The notes below the pieces were generated by a model. That model searched no databases. It had not been told where the DNA came from and was given only the letters and a program-made list of their open reading frames with translations. This document shows positions 1 to 11,300 of a DNA stretch of 13,175 nt, piece after piece (the first letter of the stretch is position 1; each line of letters begins with the position of its first letter). The position numbers were made by a program, and so were the translations under genes. The stretch lies in contig JAOXYB010039895.1 in assembly GCA_028565635.1 (NCBI GenBank), forward strand, positions 1 through 13,175, given 5' to 3'. The stretch comes from Phoronis ovalis. Taxonomy: Eukaryota; Phoronida; Phoronidae.

Positions 1-247
1 TACAAAGATGGCTTTACAACTACAGAAACTATATCATATGATGGGCATCTGTCTGCACCCGCAGACCTCTTGTTTAATTTAGTCCTATAAGAGTTGCTAT
101 CTACTAAAGTTATATATATTTAAACATTAATGATTTGTAAGAGCAGGCGTTATTAACCAGTATCTTTTGGTAAATTGTATTAATGACTCAAGTATATGAT
201 ACAAATTATTATTGCTATGATTTAGCATAGATTCATCTTTATTTCAG
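1..247 (+). other. 3' part of a Pellino intron
   Basis: AT-rich non-coding DNA ending in a pyrimidine-containing acceptor (tttatttcag) at position 247. I looked for the family's N-terminal segment, which in Pellino proteins ends in a GELIVLG-like strand just before this junction, and did not find it. The first coding exon(s) therefore lie left of the window. Confidence 0.75.
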
Positions 248-3200
248 ATACAATGGAACACTACCTTCAGGTGACAAAGGAAGGAGGCGCAGTAAATTTG
301 CTCTGTTCTTGAGACCTGAATCAAATGGTGTCAGACCAGCTAGAAAACACGTAGTCAAAGATCCCAAGTCCTCCAAGGTAAACTTTATTATAAATAAGTT
401 TCCGTTACTAGGGTGCAATATTAATTATTTCTAGCTTATTTTTGTATATTACTTTTATTGACATTTTTACAGGTAATTGTTAAGTATATGACAAGTTGAA
501 AAAAGATGTAAACTTTCCAACTTTTCTGTACAGACTTTAAATATAATAGCAGTATCAAACAAACAATGAATGTCTACATACACTGTGCAATTTACCAACA
601 AATAACACACAGTAACAAATATAATTTTAATACATATTAATTTTAATATATATTATATATTTTAGTCAATTCAAGATAAAAGTCAGCATTCTGTATCATA
701 TACTTTATCAAGAAATCATGCCATTATAGTGGAATACGAGCAAGATGAAAACACGGATATGTTTCAGGTTTGTGTTATTTTTTTTATAAATTCCGGAAAA
801 TACGAATGGAAAAGCTGTGCATATAGAGAAAACAGAGTTCATTAGCATCTGAGAGTAGCTGCTGGGCTTATTTTATACAATGCAAATAAGCAGCACTTAC
901 AGAATTCAAGCTTGTCATTACAGACCTTAGTTACAGTGTGACATTTAATCAGGAAATCAAGACTTAATATAAATTATGGAGTAGTACAATACGTAATCTA
1001 TACAATACATAATCTATGCAGTTGCTAATGTTACTACATAATATATAATCATCTGGTGGAGAGAAAAAAGTGAGCACTTTTCCAACTTCTCTGGAGGTCA
1101 CTAATCCTGATGACGATCTTGTGATGATGAAAGCTTTGACTTCATAATTGAAAATTGAACTATTACATTTGAAGGCTGAAACTGAAGAAAGGGATCATAG
1201 AAGACACAAGTATTAAACATGTTCAGAATTTTTTTTTTAACAGATTGGAAGATCATCAGAAAGTCCTATTGATTTTGTTGTCATGGATACAGTTCCAGGG
1301 GCTCAGCGTGCAGAAGACTCTATTGTGACTCAAAGTACAATATCCAGATTTGCATGCCGTATTCTTGTTGAAAGAAATCCGCCCTATACTGCTAGGATTT
1401 ATGCTGCTGGGTTTGATTCTGCTAAAAACATTTTTCTAGGGGTAGGTGAATGCCTTAAAATAAGTGTTCAAATCTTATATGTATAATACACGCATTAACT
1501 GTGAATAAGTTTTATCCTACCGCTTGAGACCTGTGAGATGCATTTTGAATTTTGGCCTTGATTATTGAAGCTAGGAATAAATGAAAAATATGCCTAGCAA
1601 AAATAGACTTCCTTGCTCATGAAAACTTGGAATGTTTCTATCTGTGCGAAATAATATTTTAATTTCGTGTGTTTGTTTTGTAGGAAAAGGCGACAAAGTG
1701 GCATAAAGATGGTGAAATTGATGGTTTAACGACAAATGGTGTATTAATTATGCATCCTACTGGTGGATTTAGTGCCGAGTCTAAACCTGGCGTGTGGAGG
1801 GAGATTTCTGTTGGAGGTGGTGTTTATGCTCTGAGAGAATCGCGTTCAACACCACAAAAAAGTTGTTTGGTAAGCATACTATTGTCAAGGACTGTGTCTG
1901 TTTCATAAAATAATCTAGACACTGTGCTGAATAAATTTCCCATAAAAAACATGTCTTGTCATGACACTTTAAATGAATTCCATGAAGTTTTTTGACCAAT
2001 GCACCTGATGCATGTCAACATGTCTGTTTACTATTTTCAGATAACAACCGAGGAGAACATTCTCCATGATGGTACACTTGTTGACCTTTGTGGTGCCACA
2101 TTGTTATGGAGGTCAGCTCTGGGATTGCTGCAGTCACCTGTAAGTCTGGTGTATTATAAGCTTTACAAAAATGAACTTCTTTCATACTAGTAAACAGATC
2201 CTATGCAATGTACTTAAAGGACCATAACATATGTGACACCATTTGGGTAAATAGAGTAATTTGACAATTATATACACGAAATAATTGTCAGATTGCTGTA
2301 ACATGTACCCAAGTGGTATCGCATGTGTTATGATAGGTCATCTGATCACTCGAACCTTTTATACTTGCCCAACATGATGTGTTGTATTTGCTCATCAGAT
2401 CAAATAGTATCAAAGTAACTTTTATTGTACATGTATGTATTTCTATTAAAAGGCCATACAAGTTGTCTGAAACCATATAGTTTGAGCAGTTAATACATTT
2501 TGTTTAAAAAAATAGCAAAATATATAGTTTAAAAAAAAGTATTGCCTATATTTCAAGATTGTAATGTATAAAATATTCATGGCTATGTTATGCAGGTTAT
2601 AGAATTGACCTCTTGTTAGTTGTGGTTAATTGAGGTTATTATCATACTTGTAACAATTATAAAACAAATTGTCTATCAATCTTAGTATTGGGAATCACCA
2701 GCTAAGGGTTAATAAAGCCATGGCAGCTGGTAATAGCAGATTATTAACTAGTTGCCTAATACAGACATTAAACATGTCTTATCAGGTTACGAGCTCATTT
2801 GACATGTCCACTATGAAACCTTTCATTGTATGTGTTGATAAAGTGAATGGTCGAAATCAGAATCTCTGGATATTGCATCATAAGGTATTGATATATGTCA
2901 TGTATGCATTATGTAAAAAAGCTAACTTAGCTGTGGGGCTACTCGCTGTAATAATATATCAGACGATTGAATGTGTTGTTTAGCCAATGTATGTTAACTG
3001 TATTTTCAATGCATTTTCAGAGTGCAAGAGAGTTAGAACATCAAATAGACAACATCAATGCAGGGAGGCCCCAGTGTCCTGTAGGTTTGAATACATTAGT
3101 TCTCCCTAGGAAAAACACATTAACGACCAGTGAAAAACAACCCTATGCATACCTTAGTTGTGGACACGTACATGGGAAGCATGAATGGGGAATTAAAGAA

Positions 3201-4027
3201 GGTGCTGGAGAAGAAAGAACATGTCCTATGTGCTTAGAGGTTAGATATTTATTGCAAATACAATCAGTGTAATACAGTTTTCTGTTTAGAAGTTCAATAT
3301 GGAATAATGTGTTGATAAATAAGGAACATACTATAGCGGTGAATATAGTACTGGACACATCTGTAAGAGAGACAAATTAATATTCTCCTGTACTTCCAAA
3401 TTTTAGAACTCTTATTTTGCTATGAGGACATATTAGCAACCTTCCGAAATCAGTCACTTGTTTGATACTTTCAAGATAGCTTGATCTTAGTTCGTGTTTG
3501 GAAAAGAGATTTCAGACACAATATTTTCATTATTTTAACTTTTTTTGTAGACTGGTCCATTTGTACGAGTTCAAACTGGAAATGAGACAAGTTTTTACGT
3601 TGACACTGAAGCCCCTACATATTGTTTTTGTCCTTGTGGTCATATGGCTTCTGACAACACTGTTAGGTATGTTAGACAAGTTTCTTCTTTTCATATTTTT
3701 TATATCAATGTACACATATGTTAAATGGAAATCACACTTATGCCTGCTTTCTAGCAGTTGGAAGATACAGTTGTAACTGTATGAAATAACATCCCTGATA
3801 GAAGTTCTTGCTTGTTTTTGTTCTGGATTGGTGAGCTTTTTGAATAAAAACTAATTATTCCCTAAAGCTAAATAATAATTTTTCTTATTACTTTTTCTAG
3901 ATATTGGTCTTCAATACCTATTCCTCATGGTTGTCATGGTTTTCAAGCGGCTTGCCCATTTTGTGCAACACCGCTAGATGGTGATCCCGGATATATCCGT
4001 TTAATCTTTCAAGACAATGTTGACTAA
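248..4027 (+). CDS. PELI: Pellino E3 ubiquitin-protein ligase (5'-partial, 8 exons)
   Basis: Exons: 248-377, 666-767, 1244-1441, 1684-1869, 2041-2139, 3021-3239, 3551-3666 and 3901-4027 (TAA stop). All junctions are GT..AG and the phases agree, giving 391 residues plus one split codon. Vertebrate Pellino is about 418 residues, so only about 25 are missing. In the family, a phosphothreonine-binding FHA domain docks IRAK-type kinases and a C-terminal RING-like domain adds ubiquitin in cytosolic Toll/IL-1 signalling. Seen here: the opening YNGTLPSGDKGRRRSKFALF, the FHA signatures IGRSSESPIDF, STISRFACR and LTTNGV, then RARE landmarks DLCGATLLWR and GRPQCPVG. The RING-like part keeps all ligand groups in order: CGHVHG, CPMC, CGHM and CPFC, followed by GYIRLIF near the C-terminus. 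One local difference is that the WLGCE-like stretch before FYVD in vertebrates reads VQTGNETS here and lacks that cysteine, which is not one of the ligand groups. Vertebrates have several paralogues; I cannot assign this to one. Identification is secure. Confidence 0.97.
768..1243 (+). other. Pellino intron with a 16-bp tandem duplication
   Basis: This intron lies between the exon ending TDMFQ and the exon starting IGRSS. It holds a 16-bp unit (acaatacgtaatctat, then acaatacataatctat) duplicated head to tail at 986-1017 with one mismatch. The acceptor has a good T-rich tract at about 1230-1240. I see no coding or RNA feature. Confidence 0.6.
2140..3020 (+). other. Largest Pellino intron (881 bp)
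   Basis: This phase-0 intron separates the exon ending LLQSP from the exon starting SARELEH. It contains a palindromic element (2221-2334, listed separately). It also contains an open frame over about 2669-2983. Inside that frame, 2786-2884 is bounded by cag on the left and aag|gtattg on the right, is 99 nt long and is in phase with both neighbouring exons. Its translation matches no part of Pellino that I know, and the pyrimidine tract before it is weak, so I do not call it an exon. Confidence 0.6.
2221..2334. repeat. Palindromic (foldback) element in Pellino intron
   Basis: The left arm 2221-2271 and right arm 2281-2334 are reverse complements over about 50 bp with scattered mismatches and small indels, separated by a loop of about 9 nt. 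The innermost pairing is perfect (tgacaattat with ataattgtca), and the outer part pairs cataacat..ccatttgggta with tacccaagtgg..gttatg. The shape suits a decayed MITE or foldback copy, or a transcribed hairpin. I found no clear target-site duplication, so its class is open. Confidence 0.7.
3240..3550 (+). other. Pellino intron inside the RING-like region
   Basis: A 311-bp phase-0 intron between CPMCLE and TGPFVRV. It splits the two halves of the CHC2-CHC2 metal-binding module. The donor is gttaga and the acceptor follows a long T run (ttttttgtag). Open frames here on either strand are chance extensions of the neighbouring exons. Confidence 0.7.
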
Positions 4028-5389
4028 CACCAATGAATTTATGTAAATTCAAAACAAGTTCAATAGTTGTTTGTTATAAAATTTAATAACTTGTTGCAAA
4101 TGTAACTTAAAACAAGTGTTAAAAACTTTTATCCCGGGATTCCCAGCTGGCACATGTGGGAATGGTGACAGCTAGTACAAAAGGATACGAGTTGTACTTT
4201 GAAAGGCTGGATACCATTTTTCAATATAAATTGAAATTACAATTAATTTTGTAATCTGGTACTGATGTTGATGAAAGAATATATCTGCAAACTGTATTAT
4301 TTGTATTTGTGCATTTTATTTTAATTTAATTTTTTAGTTTAATATGAACAATCATAGTTCTAGTCATGTTATATTATTACCTTGGGGAAAGTGTGTAGTG
4401 TGATATTGTATTTGTATATTACTAGGTTTACACAGACTTTAATCTGTAGTTTGGGTGTAAAATTATTTTGTAAAGAAATCCTTAATTGTTAACAAAATGA
4501 AATTAAGTTTGAAAGAAAACACATTATTGAAAGTTTTGGTAGATCTCACTTTACGTAACAAATTTAGAATCTCTAGGTGATTTGTTAATAAATATCGTCA
4601 TGATTTTAGTTTGTGATAAACAATTTGAAATTTTAGTTAAAAGTAAATTTACATAAAATCTTTTAGCGATATTTTTTGTTTTAGTATTGAAGGTTGATAT
4701 AAGTATTACATTATTGAGAAAACATTGACTGTAGATGTTTCAATGGGTTTCCTAAACACTCAGAAATGCTAAAATTTATACTGTTTCTAGATCAATGCAA
4801 ATATGTATAATAATAATATTAATGATAAAAAGTTTGTATTAGTCTCACCCTTCTTGCCTTTCTTCAGTTTCATACCTGCATTTTCACGAAGAACGTGATA
4901 CATAAGCTACAATTGTTTTCATTAATACCAACCTGAGAAAGTTATTACTGATGGAACTTTGTTCAATATTATAACAAAATACCTGAACTTTGTAAGACAT
5001 ACATTTCACTCCTCACAATGTGATTCAGAGTGGCTCCATAAGAAATTTATCATGGAGACACTCATCATTTTGGTTTGTTTTTTTTAGAGATGCACACGAG
5101 ATAACAACAGTTGAGCATGTGATAAATGATAACTAGTTCCCTTATTTGTTATAATTAACACACCTTTTCCTGACACTTCGTTGTAATGACTAGGAATAAA
5201 ATTGCGAGGCATTTACTGGGATATGTAGTCTATGCTAGCGAACTCTTTAGTTATTGGAGGTAAAATAATAAACTACTCGCGGGGTGGGATGAACCCATCA
5301 GTATATCAATCTTAGTTCTCGAATAATTTGTTGTACTCATTGGTGTTCTGTAGTTTCGTGTTCTAAGTCAGTCAGTTACAATTCTGACT
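4028..5389 (+). other. Pellino 3' UTR, intergenic DNA and 5' UTR of next gene
   Basis: No gene is visible in this 1.36-kb AT-rich stretch. Polyadenylation hexamers AATAAA occur at 4587-4592, 5195-5200 and 5267-5272. The right end should include the promoter and 5' UTR of the propeller gene. I see no convincing TATA box. An in-frame TAG at 5351-5353 limits upstream coding for that gene. Confidence 0.6.
4587..4592 (+). promoter_or_regulatory. Candidate Pellino polyadenylation signal
   Basis: This is the first canonical AATAAA after the Pellino stop, giving a 3' UTR of about 560-590 nt. A GT-rich stretch (ttttagtttgtgat) starts near 4603, where a downstream element is expected. Later AATAAA copies at 5195 and 5267 are alternatives. 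Confidence 0.45.
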
Positions 5390-8300
5390 ATGCCTGGAAT
5401 CCCTGGAAACCTGTCAACGAAAGTAATCCCTATATGGAAAGACAAGATTCCGGGGAAATGCAACACCTTGACAATTGGTCAATTATTCAGGTAGGCTCTG
5501 CTCTAGTCCTACTCCTAGCTTCATGACCCTACTATCCCTTACCTGCGGTGAAGCCGCAGGCAAGCGACAGTAGGGTCATGAAGCTAGGACTAGCTCTGCT
5601 CTAGTAGTTCATGACATATTCTGCACTAACTCTTGATAATCTGACTTCCCAGGGGGGAGTAGTCAATATAAAAGTGTGTACCCATGTTCCAACATGGCTT
5701 TTCAAAAAAGCCCCTAACTAAGTGAAATCCTGCAAAAAATACACCCCGAAGGAAGTGAGTTTTTTGAAAAAATACACCCTTAAGGAAGTTACTTTGGCAG
5801 AAAACACCCCTAACGAAGTGTCACACCTCTAAAAAAACACCCCTTTTCGTGATTTTAGCCAAAAAACAGACCCTAAGCGCGTTATGCACTGGCGGTTCGA
5901 AAAACATACCCTATCACGATAAATTTTGTTGGAACATGCGTACCCACTTTGATATTGACTGCCCCCCTGGGTCTGACTTGTGAGCTGTGCGAACAGTCAT
6001 GGAATCTTACCGATAGCCAATCATTTTACAGTGAAAGTGCTCAAACTTGGAAATCTATGTAATTCCTACTGAATGAGTTCAAATATATCACTGTCCAGAT
6101 GCTAGCTACTTTCTTAATATCCAACTAATTGAGTCTTAGATAGGGTACTAACTTCAACAGGGGACAGCTCGATAGTCTGAAGGTTCATTGGTCCGAAAGT
6201 TCATCGCTCACACTACCTTGCAACTTTCACTTACCTCAACATAATCAATAAATCCTCCAACCTATCGCTAAAATCGGCAGACATGAACCACATGGCATAA
6301 TCCGCAAAGATCGCGCTGTGGAACCAGCAGCCTTTTTAAACTCCTGTTGAAAGCCCGGATTGCAAACCACGATAAACATAGGGCAAATAACCGGACAAGG
6401 AATTAATATTCTGGCATAAGACAAGGACAAGGGTGGGATGAAAGGGAAATACTGCATTTCAACAGCTCCTGTGTTTTGCTCAGAGCCGCATGCGCAATTT
6501 CGTTTTGCGTCCTCTAAAATTGTCTGGATATAAAGTTAAAGGTAGTATTATTAGTACACATGTATATTTACATACTGTCGCGAAATAAAATTTTGTTAAT
6601 TTGTTTATCGGCTAGCGAATTCACTCTCACACGTCTTGTTTTCCAGATTTTCACCCACTCGTTGAATGTAAATAGTCGGCATGCTATAATTAAACATGGG
6701 AATAAACTCAGTGTTGGTGTTTTACCGATGTCGGTTCCCACTTTTGATGTAGCGGCACAGATGTACACACACACAAGATGCATTCATCCCGCTGTCAAAC
6801 ACTGACACGATGGCAGATTGCGAGAGAAACGATGACCCTAACAAAGTGTTAAACCTACAAAAAAAACATCTCTTTTCGTGATTTTAAACAAAAACAGATC
6901 GTAAGAGTGTTACGCGCCGGCGGCACGAAAAAATCCTTTATCCTGAAATTTGTTGGAACATGCATACCCACTTTTATATTGCCTGTCCCTCCCCTGGGAT
7001 AATACAACAGAATATCTTTTTTTAATATCATTATTACTCATTCCAAAAGAAAAAAACAGTGTTATCAAACAAAACGAGTTAGAAACCTGAATACCTGAAT
7101 AACCTGTGTTGCATGAAAAAGAAATTGGACGTACACGTAACAGATGAAAATAATAAAAAAGATTACAATCGCTATGTGCTGTGAGAATTCTTCAATCTGG
7201 TACATTATCATTTAATATCAACTATTCTGTTTGCGGTCTTGCTACAGGACCTCAAAAGGAGACAGAAACATTATAACACGTATATGACTCGTTATGCATT
7301 AATTAATTCTATAAAAAGGAAGAAAAAGAAGCAACAAATAATAGAAGTAATAAAATTGTAGTAGCTATAAACGAGGGAATCATTAAAGAATTTTAAAGTA
7401 TTTATTCCGTGATATATCAAGATATACAGGTTCATTAGAGCCCCACGACATTCCCTATATTGTTTTTTTCGGACTAACGAACCTTCGGGCTATTGACATG
7501 GACCCACTTCAACATGGTCTTGCTAAGGGCCTGGCCAAAGAACCTATGTTGCTTATTTTTCCTTATCAAAAAAGTGCAGTCTTGGATACGGTGCCAATTT
7601 TAGCATAGATTTTGGTAAATTTCTTAACCTCCATAACCACTGGTTTAGGGGCCGTTTTTTGAGGCCATTAGCGAACATGGTTACCCACATGTTATTTAAG
7701 CGGCTCCCCCAGAATAAAGGTGAACCCGGTAAATGAATCACCCTAAATGCATACAAATAATCAATTTTTGATCAAAAAGTTTATCTCTAACTGGGTAACG
7801 CACATTAATATATTCTTTCCATTTTTATGTGTTTTTGTTCTGATTTGAGTCGAATTGGTATAAAAATTATGGAAGTCAAGGAAAAAAATATTAATAGGAA
7901 TTACTATTTTATTATTTTACTAACCAATGCTCTTGATTCTTTTCACTTGTTTTCAGATGTGACGATATATTCATTGTTGGTGGCTGTGAAGATGGAGTCA
8001 TAAGAACTTATAAATTACCCATAGCTGCAGGAAAACTTCAGGTTGAAATTGTCTTCGTAGTGTAATGGTTGTTCAATAATGAAATAAACCCTGAAATGTC
8101 TTTCTATACCACAGTTGATGTATGTGTGCCCATATTTTAATTACCACCATACGAATGAAACATTTCACAGTCTTATTGTAATTTTTAATTTAAAATACCA
8201 TATCAGACTTGAAATGCTCAGACACTGTGTGTACTAGATTCAACGTTTTATGATGTTGTCCCTCTTCTTCCTATTTTGCTCAAATAATCTGATTTACGAG

Positions 8301-11300
8301 TAATATTTGAAAACATATCTACCTGTTCAGCCCTAAAATAAGAAAGAAACAAAACAATTGTCAATTTTTTGCATCTTTCCTGTTTATATTAAAACTAAAT
8401 AGCTGTAGAAAACATAATCCAATAAGAGGAATTTCATTGCAGTAATAAAGGTTTTAAAAATTTGCAGCACCAGGACACATTAGAAACAAAAGGAGGGGCT
8501 ATTCAAAAAGTAGCTTTGCACAATGTCACAAGGTTTCAGTCTGTGGATTTAATGAGCATTGATAATCATGGAACTCTAACAATATTTTGTAATGGACAGA
8601 TACTGAACAGGAAGAACATCTCAAAACACACTTTAAATTCTTTGGCAGTTCAAGAAGACTCGTGTAAGTCTTCTTGCATGTTTCCGTGTGCAAACGGTGT
8701 TAGAAAAAGTTTTTTTAAAGTTCAACTGGAATTAAATGTTTAAATTCTTTAAATTTTAGTTGACAGTGTTAAAGAGCAAATTAAGCTAAAAGTACACTCT
8801 GTTAAATTATTTATGATTGTGGACAAAATTAGTAAGGTTTTCTCTGATTATCATTGAATATGATTCATTTCCAAATAAATTTTGTGCGGGACAGAAAATA
8901 TTGGTCTTTGTTATAATGTGCTACAATAATAATGTTAACATTTTTTAATTTCAGTAGGCAATGTTGATATCATAACCTGTGACAATGAAGGGCTACTGTG
9001 TTCAGTTAAACCATTTGGAAATACCACAAATATTAGATTGGGTGATGTTGCAGCACCAAAGGTAGATATGTGCCAGATTGAAAATAAATAACACTGTATG
9101 CTATATAGTTTATTTTCAGATACATTTTTTGGCTGTCTTGCATTTTGTGCAAATGAACTGATAATTTATTATTGCTTAGACTGGGTTTCATTTATACTAT
9201 GTATAAAACTCTTAGATATATATCTTTTATATATCCCCGGCTCATATAAAATAGTTGTTGCTAAGCAGTAAATATCAATACATGTATGTGAGTTTGTTGT
9301 GGCATCATATAGTATACATATTTTATCTTTGGTTTATGGCTCACATAAAACCCATGTTCACAAGAGTCAAATTCTTGGGTCTTGGATATCAGTGTGTAAT
9401 AAGAGAAACATTGAGTTCTTCTGTATATTTTTGAAATGCTTTATATTCAGCTATTTTTGAAATCCTTACGATGCAACTGTGGCATGACAAAATAGTGGCA
9501 AAGTAGTATGTCACTGCTAAGAGTTATTAATTTTTTATGTTGGTATTTAGACCCACATTGATGTCTGTTCACTCGACATATATCTCATATGATATTATTT
9601 TCAGGATATATCTGGGACTCTTCAGATAAAGTGTATCTTCCCAGTAGATTTACATAATTCAAATGGGCAAATATCAAGTTATATCCTGGCTAGTGATAAT
9701 GCACAAAGATTACACATTTTTCAACAAGGGTCATTGGTGCTGACACTAAATACACTTTATGATGTAACAGCAGTGAGTATAACATTCATTGTGCAAAAGA
9801 ATGGGATTAAAAGCTCGGACAAGATACCAAAACTTGCACTGATCTCTCTAAAACAATTATATATTGAAGTTTACAATTCAGCCATTTTTAACTGTTATAA
9901 TTCCCAGTGCTAAATGGGATTATTACAAAATTAGCCTTATATTAGTATGATTTCACAAATGTATGTGTACAGAAGGAGTTTCTACAAGAGTCTGAATTCA
10001 ACAATACCATGTAGTGGGAGATAACCATTTTGAAATGTTATTTATAAGTTGGACACAGAAATATTAGGTTGTGACACCACTGTTGAAATAAGGCTTTGTG
10101 ACATCTGAAATTGTAACATTTAAAACTATTGAATAAGAATGCTCCAGACCCCAGTACCTATTTTTTCTATATTAAAATATGTCACAAAATTTTGATACAT
10201 TGATACAATACTTTTGAATTATGAATACCAGCATACTTAACTTGTGAATTTGAAACAAGAATTATGGACATTGGAGAGTTGATGTCGCGTAATGTGTACG
10301 GGTTAAACCTGTTAATGTGTTTAATGCAGTAGCCTTACTTTTTAGATGTGTGCAGGAAATTTTTTAAAAGATTCATCTTCGGAAGATAATTCACTTTCCC
10401 ATCAAGTAGCACTTGGTACCTCATCAGGAGCAATATATATTCTTCATCAGTTTGAGGTGGGTCATCTTCAATACCAAATACCAGTCAAGCACAGCACTGC
10501 ACTGTGCACATTCTGTCTCTCTTTTGCAAACTGATAAGAAATGTAACACGCTTCATCCTCCGAATGCAGGGATCGTCTCTTCGTATACACTATAGGAATA
10601 TATGTGACAATATTCCTTTGGCATTGCGAAGATGAACACGCTTTAAATAGCATGAAAATCTATATGTACTTGACCCAAACAAACCCTGTAATTCATAGGT
10701 CAATTTCTAACTTCATCCAATACTTCTGCTTTATTTGTTTGGGTATTTAAAATTAATGTATTTTTTTAATGGAGGAACCATAAATTTTAATCAAATATTT
10801 GGCATAAGTTGCTTGGAAGCTGCTGTAATAGAAAGTTTTGTGTCTGCAGATATTTGCTGATGAATATGCAATTAACAGTTGTGGAATAACTTCAATGTGT
10901 AAATATGCCATCCCAGAGTTTCAGAATGAAGATATATTGTTGTGCGCTGGATACTACAGTGGAATCTTTATTTATCACAGAGGAAAAGTAAGAATGAAAT
11001 TCGAAAACAAAAATAAACTTTAAATAATATTTTATTAAATGTGTATATTTGTATATTTATTTATTTACAAGCTATACAGCACACATTGTACAGTGTATAT
11101 GTTTGTTAAATTAACAATGAACATTATAAGTTCAGTATTTCTTCAAGATACTAAGTCAAAAACAAAGTATTTAGCAGTCTTAAATTTTCTTTCTGTTGCA
11201 GGTACAAGCAAAATATGAAACTGATGACTGGGTTCATTCCATAAACATTCCAAAAGCAAAAATAAAGGATTTACAGCAGGAAACTGATATTATTATTGGC

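Larger units (their letters stand above)
5980..6810 (+). other. Intron 1 segment between the two MITE copies
   Basis: Mostly unassigned intronic DNA. It includes the repeat motif at 6172-6206 and the GC-richer island at about 6245-6520 discussed as a possible relic. A short AT-rich stretch at 6540-6610 has open frames on both strands with no recognisable product. Confidence 0.5.

Noticed and set aside
2669-2983. 104-codon open frame inside a Pellino intron
   Set aside because: It has no recognised similarity and runs through intron sequence. Only the 99-nt sub-segment with splice-like edges is kept, as a weak finding.
3498-3776. 92-codon frame rich in Leu, Phe and Val that could look like a membrane protein
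   Set aside because: It is an alternate frame over the Pellino exon 3551-3666 plus T-rich intron; the hydrophobicity comes from T-rich DNA.
5513-5589. Calling the nested hairpin a microRNA precursor
   Set aside because: The length fits, but a perfect 21-bp stem with an 8-by-8 internal loop and flanking direct repeats is explained better by a foldback insertion; no RNA evidence is available.
6560-6805. Overlapping frames of 81 and 71 codons on both strands
   Set aside because: They are mutual shadows in intronic DNA with no recognisable protein features.
7553-7756. 67-codon reverse-strand frame in intron 1
   Set aside because: No recognisable motif or homologue, no splice or promoter context; likely chance or part of an old repeat.
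10346-10534. Gene start at the ATG of 10346
   Set aside because: A T-rich acceptor (ctttttag) directly precedes it and phase matches the upstream exon, so it is an internal exon.
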